Assembly (NCBI GenBank): GCA_964461135.1
Contig: CAYWTB010000009.1
Location: 1 to 64,000 of the forward strand
Length of the DNA: 64,000 nt
Origin: RQOF01 sp964461135
GTDB taxonomy: Bacteria; Calditrichota; Calditrichia; RBG-13-44-9
Direction of reading: 5' to 3'
In this document: piece by piece, positions 36,282 to 45,275 of the stretch
How the letters are laid out: each line of letters opens with the position of its first letter
Position numbering within the stretch: the stretch's first letter is position 1
Position numbers and translations under genes: made by a program
Notes under the pieces: generated by a model
Database searches by the model: none
What the model was told of the DNA's origin: nothing
Seen by the model: only the letters and a program-made list of their open reading frames with translations

Positions 36282-38410
36282 GACGGTTTCAATACCAGTT
36301 TGACTTTCTCATTATTTAAAATCCGGCTGCCTGGTTTTGGCTGCTGGCTCACCACGATTCCATGTCCATTATAATCAGGCGTAATATCAATTAGGGACAG
36401 CATGGTCAGTGCTTCTTTCAGAGACAACCCGGTAAGAGCCGGCATAATTTTTTCACTTATGGGTGATTCGTCGTCCACATACAGAATAACACCGGTCAGG
36501 CGCCCGTTCTGGCGGATTTCTTCCTGGCGGATAACTTGGCTTCCTCCACCTTTCACCGATACCTCCAGATTCATCTGATGTAGGACTTTCAATGCCACAT
36601 TTTTCTCCAGTTTTTCCAGATTTGGAATTACCACTTCTGAAGAATCCCGGGAATCTGCTCTCCGTGCAATGGTGATGCCCTGCTCAACCGAATAAATACT
36701 CATAATTCTGCGGGAAATTTCCCGGAACACCGGAGCTGCCACAACTCCTCCATAATACTGTCCCTTAGGATCACGGATCATGATGAGGAGAGCAAAGCTG
36801 GGAGCCTGGCTGGGAAAATAGCCTACAAAAGAGGCCAGATGTCTTCGGGAACTATGAGTTGCTTTTTCCATATCATAAAGCTGGGCCGTACCGGTTTTAC
36901 CTGCAATACTAACATTTTCAAGGGCGGCCTCTTTGCCGGTACCCCTATCAACAACCCCCTCCAGCACGCCTGTCATGAGGCCGGCGGTTTCTTCCGATAT
37001 CACCCGCCTGATAATTTCCCCCCGGTTTTCTGATGACGGCTTCCCGCTATATCCGGATATGGATTTTAGGGTATAGGGTTTCATCAGTTTTCCTCCGTTG
37101 GCGACCGCCGCATATGCCGATAACAGTTGCAGGGGAGTAACACCAATCTCATAACCGAAACTCAGGAAAAGATGGGTAGTTTTGGAAAATTTATCCACAG
37201 AACTTAAAATACCGGCACTTTCCCCCGGCAGATCAACACCGGTGGGCATGCCAAAACCAAAATTGCGGATATATTTAAACAGTATTTCCCTCTTTAACTT
37301 TTCGGCTATCTTGACCACACCAATATTACTGGAATTCTCAAAAATCCGGCGAGCAGTTAACCAGCTGTATTTGGTATAATCTCTGAAGGTATGGGTAAAA
37401 AGACGGTAATTTCCATTTTCACAGAAAAAGATCTCCCGGTCCAGATTCAGATTCAGATGTTCCAGAGCCGTTGCCAGAGTAACTATCTTAAAGGTCGAAC
37501 CGGGTTCGAACGCATCACTCACCGCCCTGTTCTTCAGGGTAGCAGGGGGATATTGACTGGGCCGTTCCGGATCAAAAAAAGGATAATTGGACAGGGCCAG
37601 AATTTCACCACTGCGGGGATTCATCAGAATGGCAATACCATCCTGGGCGTCACATTTTTCAACTGCCCGCTTTAATTCATCGTCCAAAATCGTCTGGTAA
37701 TCAATGTCCAGCGTCAGTGTAATATCCAGCCCGTCGATAGATTCTTCACCCGGATAATCCAGATCCGGCAGCTGGGTTCCCAGGGCATCCTTCTGCAGGA
37801 TCATCCAGCCCGGTTTGCCCTGCAGAAAGTCGTTGTACTGGTATTCGATTCCCCCCAGAGGATTATTATCCACATCACAGAAACCCAGAACCTGTGCAGC
37901 ATTAAATTTATAGGGATAAACACGCAAAAACCGTTTTTCCAGTATAATTCCGGGATTTTTCGACTCTTTTATTTTCTTCACTTGTGAAGGTAGCATTTTA
38001 TGAGCCAGGAAAACAAAATCTTGATTACTGTGCAGTTTGCTTTCCAGGACAGACCTGGGGATTTGCAGTGATGCATTAAGCAATTCCAGGGCTGCGGACC
38101 GGTTTTTCAGCCACTTCCCTGAAACGGCCACTGAATAAAGCAACACATCCTTTGCCAAAACACGCCCCTTGCGGTCCATAATGGTACCACGGCGGGCAGG
38201 AACCACATGGCGATTCTCCATATTTTGGCGCCTTTTTTCCTCATAATAGTCATGTTTCACAATCTGCACGTGCACCAGTTTTACCCCCAGCATCACGAAA
38301 CAGGAGAAGATCAGCAGAAAAATGAATCCCCGCCGGAAATTCACTCTAGCCCCACCACCAGACTGGTGCTGAGGGGGGTAATTCCGATATTTTTTATTTT
38401 TTCCTTTCAT
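36278..38410 (-). CDS. ftsI: Septal transpeptidase FtsI (PBP3) with PASTA tail
   Basis: Class B penicillin-binding protein that crosslinks septal peptidoglycan. The 710 residues have a basic start, one membrane helix (about 27-46), a pedestal domain and the transpeptidase with STFK at 305-308, SSN at 360-362 and KTG at 505-507. After about residue 590 come two PASTA-sized units; the last (PALTGLSLKEAL to VVSQQPKPGS) is clear and the first is degenerate. PASTA tails on FtsI are common in Gram-positives and also occur in FCB-group bacteria but not in Proteobacteria. It overlaps ftsL and murE. Confidence 0.96.
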   Translation of the reverse strand: MKGKNKKYRNYPPQHQSGGGARVNFRRGFIFLLIFSCFVMLGVKLVHVQIVKHDYYEEKRRQNMENRHVVPARRGTIMDRKGRVLAKDVLLYSVAVSGKWLKNRSAALELLNASLQIPRSVLESKLHSNQDFVFLAHKMLPSQVKKIKESKNPGIILEKRFLRVYPYKFNAAQVLGFCDVDNNPLGGIEYQYNDFLQGKPGWMILQKDALGTQLPDLDYPGEESIDGLDITLTLDIDYQTILDDELKRAVEKCDAQDGIAILMNPRSGEILALSNYPFFDPERPSQYPPATLKNRAVSDAFEPGSTFKIVTLATALEHLNLNLDREIFFCENGNYRLFTHTFRDYTKYSWLTARRIFENSSNIGVVKIAEKLKREILFKYIRNFGFGMPTGVDLPGESAGILSSVDKFSKTTHLFLSFGYEIGVTPLQLLSAYAAVANGGKLMKPYTLKSISGYSGKPSSENRGEIIRRVISEETAGLMTGVLEGVVDRGTGKEAALENVSIAGKTGTAQLYDMEKATHSSRRHLASFVGYFPSQAPSFALLIMIRDPKGQYYGGVVAAPVFREISRRIMSIYSVEQGITIARRADSRDSSEVVIPNLEKLEKNVALKVLHQMNLEVSVKGGGSQVIRQEEIRQNGRLTGVILYVDDESPISEKIMPALTGLSLKEALTMLSLIDITPDYNGHGIVVSQQPKPGSRILNNEKVKLVLKPS

Positions 38411-38768
38411 ATCTCAATAGTTTTCTTTGACTTACAAAGATCTTAACGGGAGGTTCCCCCGGCACAAACATGTTCAGTTTCTTCTTTGCCATGGCAGGTA
38501 CTTCACGCTCCAGAGAATTCCGGAGACTTTCCAGCCGGCTGTTTTCGGCATTAAGAGCCAGCACCTGCTGATTCAGTTTATCAATTTCCTGCAAATAGGA
38601 ACGGATTTTAACATTTTTCCATTGAAACAGAATGAAGAAAACCGTTAAAAGCAGCAATCCGATAAAAAGACCGAACGCTGATAAAAAATTATAAGCTGCC
38701 CGGGAAGCACCCATACGCACCCGGTAAAGCATCTTTATCTGTTTCTTCTGGTTGGACCGGTAAATCAT
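38394..38768 (-). CDS. ftsL: Cell division protein FtsL-like
   Basis: A short bitopic protein of 124 residues with a basic N-terminus, one membrane helix (about 30-48) and a predicted coiled coil (IDKLNQQVLALNAENSRLES). This layout and the position between rsmH and ftsI identify it as the FtsL component that forms the FtsQLB divisome link. Sequence alone is too variable for a firm call. ATGA overlap with the rsmH stop. Confidence 0.85.
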   Translation of the reverse strand: MIYRSNQKKQIKMLYRVRMGASRAAYNFLSAFGLFIGLLLLTVFFILFQWKNVKIRSYLQEIDKLNQQVLALNAENSRLESLRNSLEREVPAMAKKKLNMFVPGEPPVKIFVSQRKLLRYERKK

Positions 38769-39715
38769 ATAATTCCCCTGAAAGGCATAATTTTTTCCGC
38801 CGCTCTCAGCCGGGCGCTCCTGCTGCGGGGATTGGCCTCAATCTCCTCCACAGCCGGTCTTACCGGACGGCGGGTCAATACCCGCATCTCAGATTCTTTA
38901 TCACAGATACATTGGGGAAAATCCGGTGGACAGATACAGTCGGTTTCTTTATAACGGAAAAATTCCTTCACGATGCGGTCTTCCAGTGAATGATAGGAAA
39001 TAATGACCATGCGGCCTGATTTTTTCAAACACTGATAGGCTTTTTCCAGCGCCATTTTCAGTCTTTCCAGCTCATTATTGACTTCAATCCGCACCGCCTG
39101 GAATATCCGGGCGAGGGTTTTATTAATAAACACCGGTGGAACTGCAGATCTTATGACGGTGACCAGTTGGCCGGTGGTTTCAATCCGCCCCTGCCGGCGG
39201 GCTTCCACAAGTTTACGGGCAATGATGCGCCAGCGATGTTCCTCACCATATACCCGGAAAATTTCTTCCAGTTTTTCACGGGGATAATCATTTATAACCG
39301 TAGCTGCAGATAATTTGTTTTCCGGATTGAAGCGCATATCGAGCGGTCCGTCCATTTGAAATGAGAAACCTTTTTCCTTCCGGTCAATCTGAAATGATGA
39401 TATTCCTAAATCAAACAGGAATCCATCCGCCGGTAATAAATTTTCTTCCAGCAGCAAAACATCCAATTGATCAAAATAGACGTGACGGCAAATTTTATTA
39501 TCGAACCTCTTCAGGCGCTGCTGCGCGAAGTGAAGTGCATCGGGATCCGAATCAATACACAACAGCATGCCCCTTCCGTTCATTTTTTCCAGAATCAATA
39601 GTGAATGTCCGCCACCACCCGTTGTACAATCCACATATATTCCGGCCGGATCTGAAATAAGAAAATCCACAGCGGTTTCAGCCAGAACCGGCTCATGGAA
39701 ATAATTTTGTCGCAT
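38765..39715 (-). CDS. rsmH: 16S rRNA (cytosine1402-N4)-methyltransferase RsmH
   Basis: SAM-dependent enzyme that methylates C1402 in the decoding centre. The 316-residue protein has HEPVLAETAVDFL at the start, the SAM loop DCTTGGGGHS, DLGISSFQID and the late SYHSLEDRIVKEFF block, all family hallmarks. The C-terminal TRRPVRPAVEEIEANPRSRS is also typical. It is the second gene after mraZ, as in most dcw clusters. Confidence 0.97.
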   Translation of the reverse strand: MRQNYFHEPVLAETAVDFLISDPAGIYVDCTTGGGGHSLLILEKMNGRGMLLCIDSDPDALHFAQQRLKRFDNKICRHVYFDQLDVLLLEENLLPADGFLFDLGISSFQIDRKEKGFSFQMDGPLDMRFNPENKLSAATVINDYPREKLEEIFRVYGEEHRWRIIARKLVEARRQGRIETTGQLVTVIRSAVPPVFINKTLARIFQAVRIEVNNELERLKMALEKAYQCLKKSGRMVIISYHSLEDRIVKEFFRYKETDCICPPDFPQCICDKESEMRVLTRRPVRPAVEEIEANPRSRSARLRAAEKIMPFRGII

Positions 39716-39734
39716 ATAACCAAATGACTTTTAT

Positions 39735-40181
39735 TTAAAAATCCAGAAAACCAGACAGATGCTGGTACTGTGTTTCGTCTTTCTGTAAAAATTTATCCAG
39801 TTCCGTGGGATTCCAGATCTCAATTTTTTTTCCGGTTCCAATGACCACCACATCCTTCACCAAACCTGCATACTGGATGAGTTCCCCTGGTATATTTATG
39901 CGACCTTGTTTATCGACTTTCTGGTGTGATGCATGATAATTTATTCGCCGGTTAAGAATACGCCGCTCAACTGCATCGGTAACTTTTTCCTCAAGCTCAT
40001 TAACCTTACGGCGCCATTCATTAATCGGGAATATGGCGATATAACGCTCAGTACCCCGGGTAAGGATGAAAACCTTTTCCCCATCCTCATACTTTTGTGT
40101 AATTTCCCGGAATCGGGCCGGCAGATTGATCCTGCCCTTCGCGTCCAGCACATTGGTGTATCGGCCAAAATATTCTTCCAT
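39735..40181 (-). CDS. mraZ: Transcriptional regulator MraZ
   Basis: MraZ is a ring-forming DNA-binding protein that represses its own dcw promoter in studied bacteria. The 148 residues contain two SpoVT/AbrB-like units, each with a DxKGRINLP-type motif (DAKGRINLPARF near 13 and DKQGRINIPGEL near 96). First gene of the dcw cluster. Two GTGG repeats ten bases apart lie between its -10 box and start codon and fit known MraZ boxes. Confidence 0.96.
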   Translation of the reverse strand: MEEYFGRYTNVLDAKGRINLPARFREITQKYEDGEKVFILTRGTERYIAIFPINEWRRKVNELEEKVTDAVERRILNRRINYHASHQKVDKQGRINIPGELIQYAGLVKDVVVIGTGKKIEIWNPTELDKFLQKDETQYQHLSGFLDF

Positions 40182-40224
40182 GGATATCGAGCGCTTCTTT
40201 TAGTGTAATTTGATGGAAAATGCC

Positions 40225-40238
40225 CCACTTTAAACCAC
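40225..40238 (-). promoter_or_regulatory. MraZ-box-like tandem repeats
   Basis: On the minus strand GTGG occurs at 40235-40238 and again at 40225-40228, exactly ten bases apart (one helical turn), the second within AAAGTGGGGC. MraZ is known to bind short G-rich direct repeats with this spacing. They lie right after the -10 box, a position suited to repression. Confidence 0.6.
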
Positions 40239-40244
40239 CAGTAT

Positions 40245-40272
40245 ATTATAACAAAAAATCCTTCAAATGCAA
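40245..40272 (-). promoter_or_regulatory. Promoter of the dcw cluster (mraZ)
   Basis: On the minus strand TTGCAT (40267-40272) is followed after 16 bases by a consensus TATAAT (40245-40250). It is the only good promoter seen for the 17-kb mraZ-ftsZ gene string. Confidence 0.75.
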
Positions 40273-40404
40273 GAATTAACTTTTATTTTTTAATTTTTTT
40301 TAGGAAAAGTAAATGCGGATGGGATAGATAGTCTAAATAATTAAATTACATTTATTTAGATGTAAAATATGAACCGCCAATTGCTGGCGGCAAAGCAAAA
40401 TATT

Positions 40405-40457
40405 AAAAAATGATTCCCGGAAACAACTCTGCATTGCGGTACCGCTGCCCCGGGAAT
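40405..40457 (-). terminator. Intrinsic terminator after queA
   Basis: On the minus strand ATTCCCGG (40450-40457) pairs with CCGGGAAT (40413-40420), followed by CA and six T (40405-40410). The long loop contains a second perfect hairpin, GCGGTACCGC. It ends the ruvA-ruvB-queA unit. Confidence 0.6.
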
Positions 40458-40479
40458 ACACCATTAAAACCGGCACTTC

Positions 40480-41553
40480 CTAATGAATAAACATGGCGTC
40501 GCCGTAACTGAAAAAGCGGTATTTGTTTTCAACCGCTTCCCGGTATGCCTTTTTAATCAGATCCAGGGATCCGAAGGCCGCAACCAGCATGAGAAGGGTG
40601 GAAGCGGGAAGATGAAAATTCGTCAGCAATTTATTAACCACTCTGAACTCATAAGGGGGGTAGATGAATTTATCGGTCCAGCCTCTGGCGGAACGGATAA
40701 ATCCGTGATGGTCACTCAGGGATTCCAGGGCCCGGACACAGGTGGTTCCCACCGCCACCACTGAACCGCCTTCCTGCCGTGTTTTATTGATAAGGCTGGC
40801 AGTTTCCGTATCAATTTCATAGTATTCGGAATCCATCCGATGACGACTGATATCCTCTACTTTTACCGGTCGGAAGCTCCCCACCCCGATATGCAAGGTT
40901 ACATAGGCTAACTTAATCTCTCTTTTCTCAATTTTCTGCAGAAGAGGATTAGTAAAGTGCAGGCCGGCGGTGGGTGCGGCAACGGCACCCGGTTTGCTGG
41001 CATATACCGTCTGGTAATACTCCTGATCCCGGCTCTCGGGATGCCGTTTAATATAGGGCGGTAAGGGCATACTACCGATTTTGTCCAGAATCTGCAGTAT
41101 ATTCCCGTTGGTGTCGAATTCCACAATGCGACCGCCGGATAGGGTATTATCCACCACGTCGCAGGACAGATTTTCATCGAACAAAATTTTATTTCCGATG
41201 CGGATCTTCCTGGCCGGCTTCACCATAACTTCCCACAGATTTCCTTCCAGGTTGCGCAGCAGAAAAACTTCCACCTGGGCGCCGGTACGGTCTTTTCGAC
41301 CGAACAGGCGTGCCGGAAAAACCCGGGTATCATTCAGAACCAGACAATCTCCCGCATTTAACAAATTGGCTAAATCGGCAAATTTCTGATGTTTTATGGC
41401 ACCAGTGGCCCTGTTCATCACCATCAAGCGGCATGAATCCCTTTTTTCCAGAGGATATTGAGCAATAAGTTCCTGCGGCAAGTCGTATTCAAAATCTTCC
41501 AGCCTGTATCGTAGATTATCTATAGAATCAAAATAATTTTTCTTGGAATCCAT
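40480..41553 (-). CDS. queA: S-adenosylmethionine:tRNA ribosyltransferase-isomerase QueA
   Basis: Transfers the ribosyl part of SAM to preQ1 in tRNA to form epoxyqueuosine, the step before QueG. The 357 residues include [34 protein letters not shown] and the C-terminal [14 protein letters not shown], all typical. It overlaps ruvB by 26 bases. queG, the next enzyme, is also in this window (48.4 kb). Confidence 0.97.
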   Translation of the reverse strand: MDSKKNYFDSIDNLRYRLEDFEYDLPQELIAQYPLEKRDSCRLMVMNRATGAIKHQKFADLANLLNAGDCLVLNDTRVFPARLFGRKDRTGAQVEVFLLRNLEGNLWEVMVKPARKIRIGNKILFDENLSCDVVDNTLSGGRIVEFDTNGNILQILDKIGSMPLPPYIKRHPESRDQEYYQTVYASKPGAVAAPTAGLHFTNPLLQKIEKREIKLAYVTLHIGVGSFRPVKVEDISRHRMDSEYYEIDTETASLINKTRQEGGSVVAVGTTCVRALESLSDHHGFIRSARGWTDKFIYPPYEFRVVNKLLTNFHLPASTLLMLVAAFGSLDLIKKAYREAVENKYRFFSYGDAMFIH

Positions 41554-42550
41554 AATTCTTCATATTGTAGTTAAAATGTTCATAGGCTAATTTGGTTGCC
41601 ACTCTCCCCCGTGGAGTTCTTTTTAAGAATCCCTCCTGAATTAAAAAAGGTTCATACATTTCTTCAATAGTCTCGCTTTCCTCGGCCACCGCGACGGCAA
41701 TGGTATTCAGGCCAACCGGACCACCGCTATATTTTTCAATTATGGTCAGCAGAATACGTTTATCCATATCATCCAGACCCCGGTTATCGACTTCCAGCAG
41801 TTTCAGGCTTTGATCAGCCACCTCTTTGCGGATAATCCCATCGGCCCTGACCTGGGCAAAATCGCGCGTGCGGCGCAGCAGCCGGTTGGCAATACGAGGG
41901 GTTCCGCGGGAACGCCGGGCAATTTCCAGGGCGCCTTCATCATCAATTTTGACATCCATAATGCGGGCAGAACGCAATACGATCTTTTTCAGATCATCTG
42001 CCCGGTAATAATCCAGCCGGGAAACCACCCCGAAACGCGCCCGCATAGGCGAGGTTAACAGGCCTGCCCGGGTGGTTGCGCCGATCAGGGTAAAGGGCGG
42101 TAGTTGGATCTGAATGGATCTGGCATTGGGGCCCCGGTCAATCATAATATCAAGCCGGAAATCCTCCATGGCGGAATAGAGATACTCTTCCACAATATTA
42201 TTAAGGCGATGGATTTCATCAATAAACAATACGTCATATTCTTTCAGGTTCGTCAGTATGCCAGCCAGATCTCCGGCCTTATCCAGAACCGGCCCGGAGG
42301 TGGTTTTAATGTCTACAGACAGTTCGTGGGCAATAATATGTGCAAGGGTGGTTTTTCCCAGGCCGGGAGGACCATAAAGCAACACATGGTCCAGCGCCTC
42401 GGACCGTTGACGCGCGGCTTCAATATAGATTCCCAGATTCTCTTTGACCTTCAGCTGTCCGACAAAATCGGACAGATTCTGAGGTCGCAGACTTATATCA
42501 ATTTCCTGCTCATCCCCGAGCGGCCGTGGATCAATAATATCGTTTTTCAT
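41528..42550 (-). CDS. ruvB: Holliday junction helicase RuvB
   Basis: Hexameric AAA+ motor that drives branch migration. The 340 residues have [11 protein letters not shown], Walker [14 protein letters not shown], Walker B DEIHRLN, the ATTRAGLL sensor 1 region, the arginine-finger region and the C-terminal winged helix with RTPRGRVAT. It starts three bases after ruvA. Confidence 0.97.
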   Translation of the reverse strand: MKNDIIDPRPLGDEQEIDISLRPQNLSDFVGQLKVKENLGIYIEAARQRSEALDHVLLYGPPGLGKTTLAHIIAHELSVDIKTTSGPVLDKAGDLAGILTNLKEYDVLFIDEIHRLNNIVEEYLYSAMEDFRLDIMIDRGPNARSIQIQLPPFTLIGATTRAGLLTSPMRARFGVVSRLDYYRADDLKKIVLRSARIMDVKIDDEGALEIARRSRGTPRIANRLLRRTRDFAQVRADGIIRKEVADQSLKLLEVDNRGLDDMDKRILLTIIEKYSGGPVGLNTIAVAVAEESETIEEMYEPFLIQEGFLKRTPRGRVATKLAYEHFNYNMKNYGFQEKLF

Positions 42551-42553
42551 TGA

Positions 42554-43153
42554 TTATACTTCCTGCAGAACATATTTAATCAGATCTTCAATGGATATAT
42601 CTTTGCCGCGATTTTTTATCACTTTCTCGATTCGGCTTTTTGCATCGTTCTGTTTATAACCCAGAGTAATCAGGGCGCGAAGCGCCTCATTAAAGCGATC
42701 CCGTTCAGGCAAAGAAAGGGCGGATGTTGCCACGAAAGCGACTCCTGCCGGTAACATTATCTTCTCTTTCATTTCCAGCAGCACCCGCTGGGCAGTTTTT
42801 TTACCGACCCCCGGTATTTTTGTCAACAGATCCGCATCATCACTCACAATGGCCTGCTGAAATTCTTCCACCGAAAGCCCTGAAAGTATGGTCATTGCCA
42901 ATCGTGGTCCAATTCCGCTGACCGAAATTAATTTTCGGAAGATTTCCCGCTCACCTTCAGTAAAAAATCCGTAAAGTTGTAAGGCATCTTCTCTTACATG
43001 AAGATGCGTTAAAAGCTCAACCTCCTGTTTTTCTTCACCGATATTACGGAAGGTATTCAGGCTGATATACACACCCAGACCTATTCCCTGTACATTTATC
43101 ACACAAAAAGTAGGAGATTTCCGTGAAACAGAGCCTCGTACCGATTCAATCAT
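42554..43153 (-). CDS. ruvA: Holliday junction binding protein RuvA
   Basis: Binds the four-way junction and loads RuvB. The 199-residue protein has an N-terminal OB domain, the acidic/beta segment LLTHLHVREDALQLYGF, two helix-hairpin-helix motifs (VSGIGPRLAMTIL and IPGVGKKTAQRV) and a C-terminal RuvB-binding domain. A promoter candidate lies 22-49 bases upstream, so ruvA-ruvB-queA may be separately expressed from ruvC. Confidence 0.96.
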   Translation of the reverse strand: MIESVRGSVSRKSPTFCVINVQGIGLGVYISLNTFRNIGEEKQEVELLTHLHVREDALQLYGFFTEGEREIFRKLISVSGIGPRLAMTILSGLSVEEFQQAIVSDDADLLTKIPGVGKKTAQRVLLEMKEKIMLPAGVAFVATSALSLPERDRFNEALRALITLGYKQNDAKSRIEKVIKNRGKDISIEDLIKYVLQEV

Positions 43154-43174
43154 ATTTCCCGATACTTTCCGTTA

Positions 43175-43202
43175 AATATAATCCAAAATATTGTGAATGC
43201 AA
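43175..43202 (-). promoter_or_regulatory. Candidate promoter of ruvA-ruvB-queA
   Basis: On the minus strand TTGCAT (43197-43202) is followed after 16 bases by TATATT (43175-43180), giving a predicted leader of about 15 bases before ruvA. It lies in the 121-base gap after ruvC. Confidence 0.5.
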
Positions 43203-43274
43203 CCGCTTGTTGCAAAATTGGCCAAATTTAATGAAATTTACATAATTTTTATCAGATTCTTCTGATAATGTAGT

Positions 43275-43766
43275 TTACCTGCTGTAATATTTGCTCATTT
43301 TCTGCCGGTGAAAATGGCAGATGGCTACTGCCAGCGCATCGGCTGCATCTTCCGGATGTGGGATTTCATCCATCCCAAGAATATTCCGTACCATGGACTG
43401 GACCTGCGGCTTGGATGCTGCACCCATACCAACCGTGGACAATTTTATTTCCCGCGGAGAATATTCAAAAACCGGTATTTTTTGTGCGGCGGCGGCTACA
43501 ATCGCCACTCCACGGACATGCCCCATAATAATTGCGGTCTTCTTATTCAGATGATAAAAAATATCCTCAATGGCACAGGCATCAGGTGTGTATACAGTGA
43601 CGATTTCACTGATCTTCTCATAAATTGACAGTAGACTTTCTGAGAAGGAAACCCTGGCAGCTTTTCTTATCCCCCCATAGACGATGTGATGCAGAGAATT
43701 ATCCTGCTCTTCCACCACACCGTATCCGGTCATGCTTAAACCGGGATCTATTCCTAAAACTCTCAA
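43275..43766 (-). CDS. ruvC: Holliday junction resolvase RuvC
   Basis: Endonuclease that cuts Holliday junctions symmetrically. The 163 residues have the first catalytic aspartate in LGIDPGLSMTGYG, the glutamate in AIEDIFYHLNKKTA and the last aspartates in HPEDAADALAVAICH. Length is normal. It lies nine bases after yebC. Confidence 0.96.
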   Translation of the reverse strand: MRVLGIDPGLSMTGYGVVEEQDNSLHHIVYGGIRKAARVSFSESLLSIYEKISEIVTVYTPDACAIEDIFYHLNKKTAIIMGHVRGVAIVAAAAQKIPVFEYSPREIKLSTVGMGAASKPQVQSMVRNILGMDEIPHPEDAADALAVAICHFHRQKMSKYYSR

Positions 43767-43775
43767 GTAAAATCC

Positions 43776-44528
43776 TTATTCGTCTTGCATTTTTTCCATG
43801 ATGCTCTCATCAATGTCAAAGTTAGCAAACACATTCTGAATATCATCATTGTCTTCCAGGGCATCTATTAATTTAAGCATCTGAATGGCAGGTTTATCAG
43901 TCAGTTCCACCATATTCTGCGGTATCATAGTAATTTCTGCATTTTCTATATCAATACCGGCATCTTCCAGGTAGGAGCTTACTTTATGGAGATCCTCAAA
44001 CTGAGTATAAATTTCGTAAAAATCATCTTCCACCTTAAAATCATCCGCTCCACCCTCAATGGCCTTCAGCATCAGTTCGTCTTCATTATACTTCTTTCTG
44101 GGGACCCTGATGAGCCCCTTTTTCTCAAAAATCCAGCTGACGCTGCCGGATTCTCCCAGATTTCCCCCGTATTTACTCAAAATATGGCGTGTTTCCGCCA
44201 CGGTCCGGTTCCGGTTATCTGTGGTGGCGATAATATACATTGCTACTCCGCCCGGCCCGTAACCTTCAAATGTCACATCTTCATAGACCACACCGGGAAG
44301 TTCTCCCGTTCCTTTAAGGATGGCATTTTCAATATTTTTCGCCGGCATGTTCTGAGCCTTGGCATTCTGAACGGCCGTCCTCAGACGGGGATTGGTATCA
44401 GGATCTCCTCCGCCTATACGGGCGGCAATGGTGATTTCTTTAATAAGCTTGGTAAATATCTTTCCGCGTACTGCATTCTGGCGTTCTTTACGAAATTTGA
44501 TGTTAGCCCATTTAGAATGACCGGACAT
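43776..44528 (-). CDS. yebC: YebC/PmpR family protein (TACO1-like)
   Basis: The family was annotated as transcriptional regulators; members have also been linked to translation of proline-rich stretches. The ATG at 44528 (MSGHSKWANIKFRKE) is chosen because GGAGG lies seven bases upstream. The 250 residues keep the family motifs GGGDPDTNPRLRTAVQNAKA and YEGYGPGGVAMY-like FEGYGPGGVAMYI. The order yebC-ruvC-ruvA-ruvB is widely conserved. Confidence 0.95.
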   Translation of the reverse strand: MSGHSKWANIKFRKERQNAVRGKIFTKLIKEITIAARIGGGDPDTNPRLRTAVQNAKAQNMPAKNIENAILKGTGELPGVVYEDVTFEGYGPGGVAMYIIATTDNRNRTVAETRHILSKYGGNLGESGSVSWIFEKKGLIRVPRKKYNEDELMLKAIEGGADDFKVEDDFYEIYTQFEDLHKVSSYLEDAGIDIENAEITMIPQNMVELTDKPAIQMLKLIDALEDNDDIQNVFANFDIDESIMEKMQDE

Positions 44529-44560
44529 AAATACCTCCACATCTATCAAATATTTTAGTT

Positions 44561-45127
44561 TCAGTAGGAATCGGGAGTATCAACGGAAAGGGAATCTTTC
44601 TGGGTTGGAAATTCTGGGAAACTCCATACTTTTGTTTTGATGATCCAGGCATTCGGATAGCCACGTGAACGAACCACTCCACGAATATGCTCTGCTTCCT
44701 CCCGCGTTTTAAAATCGCCGAGGCGTACTTTATAATAGGGAGAATCAAATTCCAGGTAAAATTTGACATGAATATCACTGAACTGCTCCATGGCAATGGC
44801 CTTGGCCCGGCTGGCACTCTCCAGGTCCTTGGTAGAAAGCAACTGGATCCGGTAACCGTCAACCAGATGATTGTTTGAAGCGACAGTGTCCATTTGCGGT
44901 GCCTCTTCCCGCGGAAGGTAAACCGGTGCTTCCTTCTCCATTTTCCTTTGAGCCGACTCGAAAGTAAGGTCATCATCATTCAGTGACAGGGGATCAAACG
45001 ATTCATCCATCTTTGCTGCCCCTCCACCGGCTGGTTCCGCACTCTCCTTCTTTTTAGTCGATGCACAACTGGCCAGGAACAGTATGACAAGTCCGATTAT
45101 AAAAAATTGACCCAAAATTCTTATCAT
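44561..45127 (-). CDS. Lipoprotein with C-terminal SPOR domain
   Basis: The 188-residue product begins with a lipoprotein signal peptide ending in the lipobox LASC (Cys21). A charged, low-complexity linker (about 22-85) follows, then a SPOR domain from VDGYRIQLLSTKD to the end (about 100-180). SPOR domains bind peptidoglycan stripped of stem peptides, as found at division septa. It is the first gene before yebC and has RBS AGAGGA. A role in envelope or division is likely; link to the ruv genes may be only co-transcription. Confidence 0.88.
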   Translation of the reverse strand: MIRILGQFFIIGLVILFLASCASTKKKESAEPAGGGAAKMDESFDPLSLNDDDLTFESAQRKMEKEAPVYLPREEAPQMDTVASNNHLVDGYRIQLLSTKDLESASRAKAIAMEQFSDIHVKFYLEFDSPYYKVRLGDFKTREEAEHIRGVVRSRGYPNAWIIKTKVWSFPEFPTQKDSLSVDTPDSY

Positions 45128-45157
45128 TAATGTCCTCTTTATTCAATAATGCCTAAA

Positions 45158-45186
45158 AAATTAAAATAAATTGCCTGGTATATCAA
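45158..45186 (-). promoter_or_regulatory. Candidate promoter of SPOR lipoprotein-yebC-ruvC
   Basis: On the minus strand TTGATA (45181-45186) is followed after 17 bases by TAATTT (45158-45163), identical in boxes and spacing to the candidate before the sirB1-like gene. Confidence 0.45.
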
Positions 45187-45275
45187 GGGAAATATTTTTC
45201 AGAAAGACCTTATAAATACCAGAAAATTTACTTAATTTCCTTTCAGAAAAATCAATTTGTTAATTCCACTTAAAA

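Larger units (their letters stand above)
40182..40479. other. Intergenic region between mraZ and queA
   Basis: About 300 bases without a gene. The mraZ-proximal part carries the dcw promoter and MraZ-type boxes. The middle is AT-rich. A hairpin CCGCCA-ATTGC-TGGCGG lies at 40374-40390 and the queA terminator at 40405-40457. Confidence 0.7.

Noticed and set aside
37190..37201. Single TTATCCACA match
   Set aside because: It lies inside the ftsI coding sequence and stands alone, so it is not evidence of an origin.
43251..43266. Terminator after ruvC
   Set aside because: ATCAGA/TCTGAT forms a 6-bp hairpin, but on the minus strand it is followed by A residues, not T.
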